Part shown: piece by piece, positions 47,035 through 57,907 of the stretch
How the letters are laid out: each line of letters begins with the position of its first letter
Position numbering within the stretch: the stretch's first letter is position 1
Made by a program: the position numbers and the translations under genes
The notes under the pieces: model-generated
Told to the model about the DNA's origin: nothing
Seen by the model: the letters and a program-made list of their open reading frames with translations, nothing else
Databases searched by the model: none
Source of the DNA: Cristatella mucedo
Lineage: Eukaryota > Bryozoa > Phylactolaemata > Cristatellidae
DNA: 64,000 bases
Direction of reading: 5' to 3'
Assembly: GCA_009760855.2 (NCBI GenBank)
Contig: WPIO01000121.1
Location: forward strand, 605,001 to 669,000

Positions 47035-47405
47035 CTGCTTGATTCATTTCAAGCATGATTTTACTTACCAGTCAATTGCATTTCACTTTATAGCAAATGT
47101 AAAGCGCCTAGAGAGAGATTGAGTTCTCTGAGGGCGCTTTATCAAGTGAATTATTATTATTATTATTATGTAGAGCAGGTCGTCTTTGTTCAAAGACAAG
47201 GCGAGCCGCTGCAGCAGACGACACGCTCCCGCATCGCGGCGGAAGTAGAAGCCGACGCAGTCGCCACGGAGCACGCAGTCCATGCTGCACGTGGCCAGCG
47301 ACGCTCCGACTGATGAATGCAGCGTCGCCACGTCGTCGACGGTGACGTTGGGATGCGCTGCGAGGGACGTCGTGGCAAACATGCGGCCGAGTCCCGACAT
47401 TTCGA
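47035..47405 (-). pseudogene. PAN/apple exon, unit IV, interrupted by LINE-A tail
   Basis: Acceptor ccacctttgcag at 47406; original donor GCAG|GTTCGTC at 47034. It encodes GRMFATTSLAAHP, CSMDCVLRGDCVGFYF, then ACRLLQRLALS and DDLLY, with an intact frame up to the insertion. A 122-nt LINE-A 3' fragment (47048-47169) sits 13 nt before the donor. Because 122 is not a multiple of three and contributes a stop, the exon is disrupted. Confidence 0.8.
47048..47169 (+). mobile_element. LINE-A tail inside a PAN exon
   Basis: Last part of the LINE-A 3' UTR, complete hairpin and (ATT)n. The empty site is visible in units I, II and V; any target duplication is at most 2-3 nt. Confidence 0.9.
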
Positions 47406-48225
47406 CTGCAAAGGTGGAGCGAAGCTCGTGCCGGCGTTTGCTATCAGGGCCTCGTGCAGCTGTCATTTGCTTACTTACTACTTGCTTACTACTAAACTAC
47501 GTGCTTCCATCCGACCGAGAGCGACTGCAATGTAGACGAGTGTCGTCGTCTCGCCAGATTAAGCGCGTGCTACGACCTGACGACGGTGACCTTACAGAGA
47601 CGCACCTTTAGAGGCTAAATCTCGATATCGTTCTCAGAATCGCGACTGCTTGTGGTGTTCACTTGCACATGCTGTAACATGGCGTTTTTGTGATTTAAAT
47701 GGTGTACACGGCATGCACATATCGTGCGCACCATATGTACGATGTGATTCCCACGTCGTAATGACGATAAATGGGCGTATCGTGGCAGCGTATCTTCGAT
47801 ATTTATTTCCAAACGTCTGGCGACCGTCTGGTGAACAGAGGCTTTTTAGCTATCTCAAATAGCCGCGGTTTCAGATCATAGCGATTCCGTTCTGGCAGAG
47901 AATCCGAGGAGTTATAGAGATAATCCTAGGTATGGCCATTAGCTAGGCTTACAGGCATGGAGCTCGGTCTGGGGACTTAAAGAGCTGCAGGCGGCTTTCT
48001 ATATATCGCTCGATGGATAGCGAAATTCTTGGTCAGCCTCATCACGCCCATCGCGGCAACCGAGCAATTTGGACTCAATCCATTTCACCGCGATTATCCT
48101 TGAGCTCTATCTATTCAGACGCTCGACCTCTACGAACAGGCAAGCCGGAAGTGCCAGAATGCTCTCAACGCTCTAACGCTCAACCGCCGCAGTCAACCCA
48201 GCTCACCTCAGCTTTTTGAACGTAC
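47406..48225 (-). other. Intron 1 of unit IV, no gene seen
   Basis: Only about 0.8 kb between exon 1 and PAN. The Thr exon, segment S and LINE-B found here in units I and II are all absent. Confidence 0.55.
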
Positions 48226-48512
48226 CGAAGCCGAGCAGCAGCAGCAGCAGCAGCGACGCTGCAACGGTCAAAGACGCCAGCCACTGTGCCGCCGCCGCCG
48301 CCGTCAAGCCGAGACGCAGGAGGCCGCGGCTTCGCGAGCGGCCGCAGCCTCGCTTCCACGGCTCCGACGGCTCCAACTCGCTCGGAAGCAGCAGCTGGTG
48401 CAGGAGGAGCGACTCGCAGCCACCGGCTTGCTGTCGACGATCGCGCTCTAGCCAAGCCGGGTGGCTGCGACGGCTGCACCGCCTCTGTGAGACGCAAATC
48501 TAGTGACTACAT
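48226..48512 (-). pseudogene. Lectin-family exon 1, unit IV, broken
   Basis: The donor (TTCG|GTACGTT) and hydrophobic core (SLLLLLLLGFG) are recognisable, but the start codon at 48512 is followed at once by TAG. A 4-nt duplication (tggc) before the core also shifts the frame. Confidence 0.6.
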
Positions 48513-49455
48513 TCGGCTGAAGAAAAACGAGAGAGTGGAGTCGAACTCGCGCGCCCACACTTATGTCGCCCGGCCGCTGCTCCAGTGACTCGAGCGGAGA
48601 AGATGCCCTGCCGACAATGGGCCACATCGCATGCATAGCGGCCACGTGACACGTGGCCACGTGACAGGTCTTTGAAGTCGTTTCTGGTTTTATCCAATCG
48701 ACTTGAATTTCAATTTGAATCAATTTGAACGACAAATTTGTCGGACTGCCGCTACTTGAAGTCGGCGTGCGCGCGTCGCACACGCCGTCGATCAATTCAC
48801 AAAGGGCAAACTAAGTTTCTTCAAAACTCTCTCGCAGTAATCTCTCTCTCGTTCTCGCCTTTCTTAGTCGTCTCATTCGGGCAAGCGAGCCTTTACTTAA
48901 TTTACCTTTTACAGCTTTAGCCCCAGTCACTTGGTCACGTGGCGAGGCATAAAATAACGCTGAAAGGCGACGGAACGCGCGCGACGCGACAGCACGAGCG
49001 TCCCGTCCCGTCAATACAGAGCGTTGGCACTGCATGCATGTCACCGTGGCAGTTGCATTGAACTCCCCTGTTTCCTCTATGTTTTTGGCGTATCGCTTGA
49101 TCTCAGAGTACATACTGGTACAATTTACCTGTTCAAGCGATCGGATACTTTCCTCTAGGTAATATCCAAAGATTAAAATTGCATGCACATGCGTCACGAA
49201 GTTCCCACAATGACTAATTTCTGCGTAACAGCGCTAGCTTAAGACGTGGCAGTCAACTGGTGGCGGATATCTACTGTTGGACTGGTACTTTCATCGCTAT
49301 TTGACTGATTTGACTATTTAACCAATTTGCCGGTTTCTTTGAAGATTTCCAACCGCCGCTTTGAGTTCCGTCACCCACAGCCACATAAAACAGCGCTCCA
49401 CAAAGTCAGCATCAGCTGTGCACGCGCCCCGGTTTCGCCTGACATTTCCATGTGT
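48513..49455 (-). promoter_or_regulatory. Conserved upstream region, unit IV
   Basis: Homologous to the exon 1 upstream regions of units 0, I and II; without a long CT tract. Presumed former promoter/5' UTR. Confidence 0.4.
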
Positions 49456-49610
49456 GCACTGTGCAGTTTGGAAGCAAAGGTTTTCAAGTATCGGTATAAC
49501 GATAGCTGATTTGAAGGCCTTTGGGTGCAATCTGTTTCCCAGATAAGCTTTGGGAATCGCGCTTTTTGCTGGCACGGAGCAATGTGTGTATACCAGAAAT
49601 ACACACACGT
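49456..49610 (-). mobile_element. LINE fragment (start of reverse-transcriptase domain)
   Basis: Encodes YLGNRLHPKAFKSAIVIPIL, a LINE reverse-transcriptase N-terminal edge. Same junction with a pogo-like terminal repeat as at 22.5-22.66 kb. Confidence 0.55.
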
Positions 49611-49617
49611 ATATATG

Positions 49618-50620
49618 CAGAGGTACCTCGGCTTACGAGAGTCTCAACATACGAGTGCTCCGATATATGTGCTCTAATCTCATCTCATCTAATCTATCCG
49701 AGATAAAATCTCTCGGCCGATTTTTTTAAGCTAACTGAAAGCTCACCGAATGAACGTCAGAAACTCTCCTCCCTAACACCAAATTAGTCTCTGTGGCTTT
49801 GCGGAGTTACAGAGATAAAATACATTGCAGCCGATCGAATCCTCCACCCGCCACGCCCCGTCCGCGGCGCACTGCCGGTCACGCCCCGGCGGTCACGCTC
49901 CTCTCGCAACGCCATCATGCAACGCCCCCAGTTGTTCAAGCCCTGCTAGCCGCGCTCCACGATGGCTGCTTAACGGCTAAAACGGTTAAAAGGAATGCTC
50001 TCGCGGCACTCTTTGCGGTGGACGCGTGGCACTTAGGTTGGATCATAGTACTCATCTCACGGAAACGATTGGATGCTCTCGCTGTGCGTAGCCGTGATCT
50101 GCGTGAGGAAACAAATACTGTTGCCGCCGCAAAATGCAAATAGCACTCGTCAGTGAGTATTAATCCGTATTCTTATCGACATGGAGTTCCTAGGGATCCT
50201 TAAACGACCGGGCGTACGGACATCTTGCTATACACCCATCGATGGTTAGCCTGGCCGCAATAGCACAGGACTACATTCTGGCTTGTCCTCTGCAGTTCCT
50301 TTCCGATAATCAAAGTTCTCGCAAACATCTAATGCGGAAATCGATACAGCAAAGACCTGCTTAATGCGTATCCGTTGATTGTTTGACTGTAGCACATATT
50401 AAATTGCGTGCCTGTTGACATCCAAACGCCTACCGCTTCAATCGCTTCGTGCTACGCGTCAAAGCTTTCGAGCCGCGCCCGCCAAGCCGATTGCAGCTTT
50501 AGCTTCGCCGACTGCTACTAACCTCCCAGTTACTTAAAGGTATTCTTATCGACGAGAGAACTTGACTGTATAATCCAACAACGCTAGCAGAGCACAGGCG
50601 GCGACTAGGCAGATTCGCGT
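49618..50620 (+). mobile_element. Pogo/Tigger-like non-autonomous DNA element region, copy 2
   Basis: Starts cagaggtacctcggcttacga and is about 1 kb homologous to 22.66-23.66 kb. No transposase frame. Confidence 0.5.
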
Positions 50621-50945
50621 AATGCAGGAAAATTCTTGAAGGAAAATTCTTGAAGGGTAGATGAAGTAGATCTCTGGTCAGGTTTTTATCGAAAAAAAAC
50701 CTTCAGATGATAGTGGTGAAAGTATGGCGTAAAGGGCGAAAATCAGCGAATAAGATATTCGGGTATTCATTTCAGCCTTTCTCTTACAACTCCGTCAGCG
50801 TCTTCAAGTCGTCTTTACTCCAAGGTAAACTCATCGGTTAATAAAAAGTAGTTCATTATAGTACGTTTTATTTTACTGTTTGTTTACGTTACTTGTTTGA
50901 CATGTAAAAGTTTTAATTTAAAACACGTGACAAACGATCTATCCA

Positions 50946-51004
<59 letters not shown>

Positions 51005-51470
51005 CTGTGCGGCGGCGTTCGAGACGTGCGGTTACCAATTGCCGCTGCCGTTGGCGCTATCCATAGTTGCCAGGGCTCGACCTCATTTCCGCTGGAGCGG
51101 GAAACAATCCTCGATCACGTGGAATATAGCAACCATTTATGTGGCATAGCTTTCTCTAATAAGCAGGCGACTGGCACAAAATCAGTACAGACGATCGTGG
51201 AGAAAGTTGATTCAGACGCCTCGTTCACAGCGAATGGTCCGTAGGGTCACTGAGGACTGGTGACGAAGTCACGAACTCTTTCTAGTGAGGGTTTTTCCAT
51301 TTATAAAATGCAAGAACGACAGATCCAAGGCCATTTTTGGCGATCACTGACCGCCGGAAAATGCTTGGATAATCGGAAATCAAACTGTAGACAAGAACTT
51401 CACGATCTATGACAATCGTCAATGGACCAGCAAGACGGTGGAGGGCTAACGACTTGGATTCGTGATTTAT
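50621..51470. other. No recognised gene; short TA/TG microsatellite
   Basis: A TA/TG microsatellite is at 50948-51004. Downstream, 51.02-51.24 kb has an open plus-strand stretch (about 70 codons, including VGAIHSCQGSTSFPLE) of mixed composition with no domain I recognise. Confidence 0.4.
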
Positions 51471-51615
51471 GGTTTAGAGTTTAGAGTTTAGGGTTTAGAG
51501 TTTAGGGTTTAGGGTTTAGGGTTTAGGGTTTAGGGTTTAGGGTTTAGGGTTTAGGGTTTAGGGTTTAGGGTTTAGGGTTTAGGGTTTAGGGTTTAGGGTT
51601 TAGGGTTTAGGGTTT
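51471..51615 (+). repeat. Interstitial (TTTAGGG)n telomere-type array
   Basis: About 20 tandem 7-bp units; the first few are TTTAGAG/TTTAGGG mixtures, the rest perfect. This is the plant/algal-type telomere repeat, whereas most animals use TTAGGG. It lies far from the window ends. Confidence 0.95.
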
Positions 51616-52624
51616 ACGTTATGGCTTTATCGTGACTAAATATAGCATTCCCACTTTGCTTTCGCCTGCATTTCCACAGATCAGATTTATGAGCAGAAAT
51701 TAGCTCTTCCATCGAAACCTTAAATTCAGCCGGACGGGTGGCCGCTGCTTTCTGCACTGCTCTGACGTCAGCAAGGGCGGAATGCAATTCGCCGCCGCCG
51801 CGGCCGCCGCTGATCGATCGAAGGTTCGACGTTGATCAATCGGGTTCTTTGACTCCAGCGACGCCAACGATCGTCAACTGCGAAGAACGCTGTTTTAAAC
51901 GCTGCGACGTTATTGATGCCGATAGCTTCTACTTCAGCGGCGGCGGCAAGTACACTTGCATGCTGACCCTGTGCATGTCACTACCACGTGTCAATGGCTG
52001 CAGCCGAGACGTACGGCACATCTGGCGATCTACTGCTGCAGTCGCTCACTATAACCGTCTAACCTAAAACTTACATCCACTGGCGGGGAGGAACAATCAA
52101 CCATCACTTGGACCCTTGACCGCCGCATAACCGTGGTAATCGCATAACCTTCGAGACTTTACGGCAGAAGGTGACCTGACGGCAAGCAGATGGGCGCGGC
52201 CCGGCGGCAGCGGCCTTCTGCAGTGCTCTGATATCAGTGCCAGCGGAGAGCACTCGCAGCCGCCGCCGAAGCCGATCGCTGTATTGCTCGGTAATCTAAG
52301 GCATCTGCCTAGCCCGTTCGTTGGGCCTTGGGTGTCGCTGCTTTTGACTCGTGCACGAGTAACACGGACTATGAGTTGGCGAAACCGTGCATGACCCGAG
52401 CGAGACGGGCTGCCGACGAACAGCGCCTGGACGCCAGCAATTGACTACAGACAATTGACCGAGATCGATGGCAATTCGTATACAACAGCATCGAGACTAG
52501 TGACCACTTTGCTGTCAGTTTGATTAAATAACTCACGCTCGAGTTGCACCGAGTCCAAAACGGACGCCATCTTCCTGGGATGCGGAAGCGAATTTAATGC
52601 GGTCACTGTGTGGGTGGATTCAAT
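51616..52624. other. No confident gene; weak Cys-rich segment
   Basis: On the plus strand at about 51.86-51.97 kb a short run (CEERCFKRCDVIDADSFYF, then a Gly-rich turn and TCML) has the spacing of PAN/WSC-like modules. It runs into a LINE-A 3' UTR piece (gcatgctgaccctgtgcatg) at 51958. The blocks at 51727-51820 and 52190-52285 are diverged copies of each other. Confidence 0.3.
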
Positions 52625-53040
52625 GAGGAGATCCTCCGGACGAATCATCCTCCGGACGATTCGTCTCGGACGATTGATCCGGAAGACAATTAATTCAAGG
52701 TCGATTCATCCAGAATTTTATTTAAACTGTTTTTGTGTTTTAATGCTTTGTCCCACAATGCAGTGCGGTGCCTGTTTGGCACAGTCATACACAACTGCCG
52801 TCGCATATGACGGTGGCAAAGGCTGAGCCGAAGCTTGAGCCACAGATCGCTCCCACCCACCGGGCAGACTGCAGGATAGACGTGAATTTGAAATGAGCAC
52901 TACATCTTGCACTGACTTAATTTCTCGTCAGCATGAACAGTCAGTGGATGAGTCGTTCGTGTATAAAGCGTCCTCTTGATGAATCGTCCGGGATTAGTAG
53001 TCCGTGGATGAATTTGCCCTGGCTGAATTGTAGTAGAATC
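52625..53040. mobile_element. Possible MITE with degenerate inverted subterminal repeats
   Basis: The left end has several cggacgaWtcatcc-like motifs and the right end has their reverse complements (ggatgaatcgtccgg-like), around a roughly 270-bp centre without coding sequence. No clear target-site duplication. Confidence 0.35.
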
Positions 53041-53054
53041 CTTCTGGACATTCT

Positions 53055-55798
53055 CTCATAGTAATAACAATAATATTACACTTGATAAAGCAAACCCAGT
53101 AAACTGGATGTCACAAATGCATTGACCCACTTAGATGTGGTATCCCTATCGAAACAAGCCCGAATTTTAGCCTTGTTATGTAGCTGAAAGTATGCAGACT
53201 TGATTGTGGGGGTAATTTGGTCGTCTGACGGTAGGTCACTTTGGACTATGACACCCAAATTGCGTCGGGATTCAAAAGGGGCTATGCGGGAAGAGCCATA
53301 TTTGAGCGTTAGCCTGTCCAAGTTCTGAATCACATTTAGTTTGCCCATCACTAGTAAGTTAGTTTTATTATCATTTAATTTAAGAAACTTTGCTGACATC
53401 CGTGTGCGGATTTCATCAATAGATGCTGCAAGTAGATTGAGAAAGTTCAAAGTGCTAGAAGACTGGGAGAGATCAAAACGAAGATACAACTGAGTGTCGT
53501 CCAAAAGTAGTGAATGCCTAGATTGTGTATGGCAATCACATCGACAAGAGGGAGAGCATAAACCGTTAAAAGACCAGATCAAGCTCGAGCCCTGAGGTAC
53601 CTCATTTTTCAGGGGTACCTTGGGTGATCTGTGGCCATTCAAGTCGATACTCTGGAGTCTCCCACTGAGGTAGGCCCTGAACCATTGCAGAACAGTGCCT
53701 GTGTTGCCCAAGCGAGATGAGAGGCACTCAAGAACGACTTAGTGATCACTATTATTAAAAGCTGCCGAAAGATCAAGTTAAACAAGCAGAGAAACTCTAC
53801 CTACGTCTGCATTCCTAATTAGGTCGTTGTACACCGAAGTAATGCTGAATTTGTGGAGTTATTAGCTTTAAAGCAAGACTGAAACTTACTAGCAACATTT
53901 TAACTTTCAATATGTAAGTTCAGCTTGTTTCAGCCAACCATTCCTATAAACGACTCTTTCCAGCGTCGTTTATAGGAATGGTAGAGGGAAACTCGGCGGT
54001 AGTTGCTCAACTTGTCTTGGCCTAGTGTCACTTTCTTTAGTAGTGTCCTGACTACAGTTTTTTGAAAGTGCTGGGATTTTATCTGTGGCTAATGACGTAT
54101 TAACGATGATAGCTATGCATGGCAGCAGCAGATCAATAGGTATAGCATAGATAAATAAATAGCAGTAGGAACGGGACAGTGGAAATTGAATCGAAAGAAC
54201 GTGTTGTCTTCTTTGATTGGGATGTGAACTTAAGGACGAGATCATTAGTGCCCTGCTTGAATTCAGACACTGAGGTACTGCGAAGAATCGAGGGAAAGCA
54301 TTCTAACAAGGATGCTGCCGTTGCAGACAAGGACTCCCTGGTCTTGCCTCTCTTCTGGATAAAGAAGGGCCCGCTCAAAATCTCACGCCTTGCTAGTAAG
54401 TTGCAGTCTGGCTTTAGAGCTAATCACTCCACAGAGTCAGCATTGCTTCGGGTATACAACGACCTACTTAGGAATGCAGACATGGGTAGAGTGTCTCTGC
54501 TTATTTTGCTCGATCTTTCGGCAGCTTTTGATGCCATCGATCACAAAGTTCTTCTAGAGTGCCTCTCATTTCGCAGGGGCATCACGGGCACTACTCTGCT
54601 GTGGTTCAGGTCCTATCTCAGTGGAAACCTCCAGAGTATTGACGTGGATGGACAGAGATCATCTGAGGTACCTCGGAAATATGGCGTACCTCAGGGCTCC
54701 GTGCTAGATCCGGTTCTTTTCGTGGTTTATACTCTCGCTCTTGCTGATGTGATTGCCAAGCACAATCTAGGATTTCACTTCTATGCGGATGACACTCAGT
54801 TGTACCTTTGCTTTGATATCTGCCAGCCTTCGAGCACCTCAAATTCTCTCAACTAACTTGCTGCATGTATTGATGACATCCGCACATGGATGGCAACAAA
54901 TTTTCTAAAACTAAATGATGATAAAACTAACTTACTAGTTATGGGCAAACCCAGTGTGATTCACAAATTAAAAAGGCTCAGAATTGGCTCTGCCAGCATA
55001 TCTCCAGTTGAATAAGCTCGAAATCTATGTGTCACATTCCAAAACGACCTCTCGTTAGACGACTATATCAGCTCCGCAGTCAAGCCTGCCTATTTTCAGC
55101 TTCATAACATGGCTGAAATGCGGGCTTGTTTTGATAAGGATACCACATCTAAGTTGGTCCATGCATTCGTGACATCCCGTCTCGACTTCTGCAACTCACT
55201 GCTTACTGGCCTACCAGCATGTGCGAACAGGCGATTGCAGCTGGTGCTAAACTCTGCAGCTAGGCTTGTCTGTCGTGAGCGTCGCAGTTGCCACATTACT
55301 CCACTTCTCGCCTGCACTGGCTACCAGTCAAGCAACGGATTGACTTCAAGGTTTTGTAGCTCACTTTTAGTTCACTTTATTCTTTGGATCCAGCCTATCT
55401 GTCAGATATACTCCCCCATCAGGCCAAGCATCGTACTACCCGCTTTTCGGAATCCACCATCTTCAAATACCCCGTACCAACCTCAATTCCTTTGGAGACC
55501 GTACATTTAGTTCGTATGCTCCCAAAGCCTAAAACTCCCTCCTGACCTGCATAAGAACATCTCCTGACCTGACCTCATTTAAACAGAACTTTAAAACACA
55601 CCTATTTAGGACAGCATTTAGTGGGTCCCTGTGATTCGTCCTTGATGTGCTTATGCGTGCTGACACTGTGCATGCTGCCACTAACCACATTTGCGTGCTG
55701 ACCCTGTGCATGTCACCCCTAACTATGTTATTTCATTATCAAGCATGACTTTACTCACCGTTCAATTGCATTTCCCTTTGTAGCGAATGTAAAGCGCC

Positions 55799-55834
<36 letters not shown>

Positions 55835-56820
55835 AAGTACTCTGAGGGCGCTTTATCAAGTGCATTATTATTATTATTAATATTATTATTATTATTATCA
55901 TTATAGATCATCATATATTAGAGCTATCTCAGAGCTATTAAAGAAGCTGGATTATCATTATTAAGATAGATCATCATATGGATCATCATATGGATCATTC
56001 GGTAAGGAGCTTACCTCGGAATTGTTGAGGAGATGGTCGATGGTTGAAATCAGCATTCTTGAACTGAGCATTTGTGATTCAACAATGTTTTTCTATAAGC
56101 TCTACTTTGCCCTTGCTGGGATCGATTGGTGCGACCAACATTAGTCCTTGAATGCCTGCCAATGGACAGTCAGTCTTGATCTTGTGTATGTTTTTTCAAG
56201 CTTGAGTTTAGTGGACCGATCTAGTTTAATGTCTGCGGTAAAACATAAGCCGTCTTGGTGAAGGCACACTGTCGGCTTAGTCAGAGATGCAAACTTGTCG
56301 ATTGTATCAGCTAGCGTCGCGTTGTAGCTATCTACCAATTATGACAGATCGGAATACAGACAGAGCACCAGAGGCGAGGCAAATATTCTCGCATGGACAT
56401 CCTCGATGTCAAGGGTCTTGAGGTTTTGCGGTTTACATGCATTTTTAGAATATGAAGAGGAGGGCACACATTGTAGAAGGAATGATATGTGCATGTGGTC
56501 AGTTAAGCAGGATTTGATAATAACTTATGATGACAAAGTGCAGTTGTAGAAAACAATTTGGTCCAGAGTTTGACCCTTGATGTGAGTGGGGCCATGCACA
56601 CGGGCCACGATAGACAATGAGCTCTGATTCTTTAGTCCGTGTTAGTTTTGATGACTTCCTAATTACTTGAAAGGAATTACTGAAAATGCCTGGAGATAGT
56701 GCATGGGGGTTTAACTCGTACAACCAGAGCGAACCAAACTTTTCTTCAGATTTTGAAGCCACTCTATTTTGTTCAGACTGACGTCGATAACAAAACGTGC
56801 ATGCCTTTATTGGGATCATT
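53055..56820 (-). mobile_element. LINE family A, long decayed copy (minus), split by another LINE-A
   Basis: Reading from the right: endonuclease remnants (GPTHIKGQTLDQIVFYN in one frame, about 56.6 kb), a linker (LVDSYNATLADTIDKFASL, about 56.3 kb), then after the nested insertion the start of the RT domain (IDLLLPCIAIIVNTSLATD near 54.1 kb; TTLERVVYRNG near 53.95 kb) and the RT core and C-terminal part to 53.08 kb. The YADD motif region is degraded (LLLDDTQLYLRF). It ends in the (ATT)n tail at 53.06-53.09 kb. Many stops. The most complete LINE-A in the window. Confidence 0.8.
54386..55915 (+). mobile_element. LINE family A, nested plus-strand copy
   Basis: Reverse transcriptase from QSGFRANHSTESALL through LLILLDLSAAFDAIDH, GVPQGSVL and the catalytic FYADDTQLY (about 54.78-54.80 kb), a stop at 54854, then the C-terminal part and 3' UTR. 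The tail hairpin contains an expanded (GA)n at 55804-55831. The element is 5' truncated at about 54386, inside the minus-strand LINE-A, so it is the younger insertion. The ORF upstream of 54386 is antisense of the older element. Confidence 0.85.
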
Positions 56821-57061
56821 CATAATGCTGTCATTGGCGCACGAGAATTGTCATGCTTTATTATTCCAGCTGCCTTGAATATGCACAAGTGCGTCGCCTG
56901 GATTAGCAACACCACAAAGGTTTATGTGCAAAGGGTTAGATGAAAGCAGGCGACGGTGTAGCGTTTCGTTTGCTTATCACCGAACTTTCGTGAATGGCTG
57001 CCGTCGCGACAGGCTCGAGTGTTGCACCCACTTTAATCGCTTAGCAACGATGAGTCTGGTG
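56821..57061 (-). other. 3' flank of lectin unit V
   Basis: Homologous to the flank at 25.40-25.60 kb, just past the last exon of unit II. Confidence 0.5.
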
Positions 57062-57258
57062 CTAAGCTGTGTTGTGGCGATCGGTGAGGCCTCGCAAGGT
57101 ATCGTATCTTTCAACTGTGAATGATGAGCACGTAAGGATAATGTTCGTAGACAGCTGCATTGGTATGGTGAAGAGTGCAAACAGTGATCTGTCGAAGGAG
57201 CAGGAAATGGGAGTCGGGCTTATGGCGACGCCCAAGTAGTAGTCGTGCGCCCGGTAAC
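57062..57258 (-). pseudogene. FTP C-terminal exon, unit V, diverged and shortened
   Basis: Acceptor gcttag at 57259, then YRAHDYYLGVAISPTPIS, a diverged centre in which the GSLCAHF Cys is lost, VERYDTLRG and an early TAG at 57062-57064. The frame is open, but the final AExxVYG strand is missing. No FTP-N exon was found between here and the Thr exon, so the domain is incomplete. Confidence 0.6.
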
Positions 57259-57907
57259 CTAAGCCGAACCTGTGGTAACCACACGGCAGTGCCTCACCCT
57301 GCAGCAGCTTATGCTGGCTACGACTGAGTCAGCCTGCCTGCAAAGCTCGTGCAAGTTAACCAGAAAACCAGCAGTACCTGGCAGTTAACCAACAAGCGCG
57401 GCCGAGCCACACGGTTCCACCGAGGGTCACTGTTGATAAGCCGACGGGCAAACTACGACTCGGCAGAGATGAACGTCAGGGTTCCACTTGTAGGGACGAT
57501 CTGCTGTCGTCCAACCCTATCGTTTAGCTTATATGGATGGCGAAAGAAAAGGTTGACGGTGAGGATGACAAACGTCTGCTCGAGCTTCCTTCCGCTTTGC
57601 TCAGGCTCCAGGCTTTGCCAGGAGCTCCGGCCGACGGCTCCGAGCGAGCTACATGAGCTTACTGAATGCGCCCGATAGTACGGAATTGTTCCGCCTGCCT
57701 TCCTAAGGCATCCTGAATGAGCTTGAGCTCAGGCAAATCGGAATTGGAGCTCAGGAACTTCGATTTGCATCTGCTATCTTCCGTCTGACCGAAATGCAGC
57801 GATCATTATCGGATGTCGAAGGGAATCGGGTCAGCAAGCAGCTGAACTCATTAGCCTGAGGTCAACTACCTGACCTGGCTGATGAATATTCTTGCACTGC
57901 GAGCTAC
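57259..57907 (-). other. Intron of unit V; FTP-N exon expected but not found
   Basis: I looked for the FTP-N pattern (CC...DGN...WIVVDLG) on the minus strand and did not find it. No other feature. Confidence 0.45.

Noticed and set aside
53937-53982. A perfect 18-bp inverted repeat at a LINE junction
   Set aside because: The stem lies within ordinary LINE-A coding sequence (LPFL...TTLERVVYRNG on the minus strand), and the minus-strand element continues to 54.38 kb, so it is not a junction or a regulatory hairpin.
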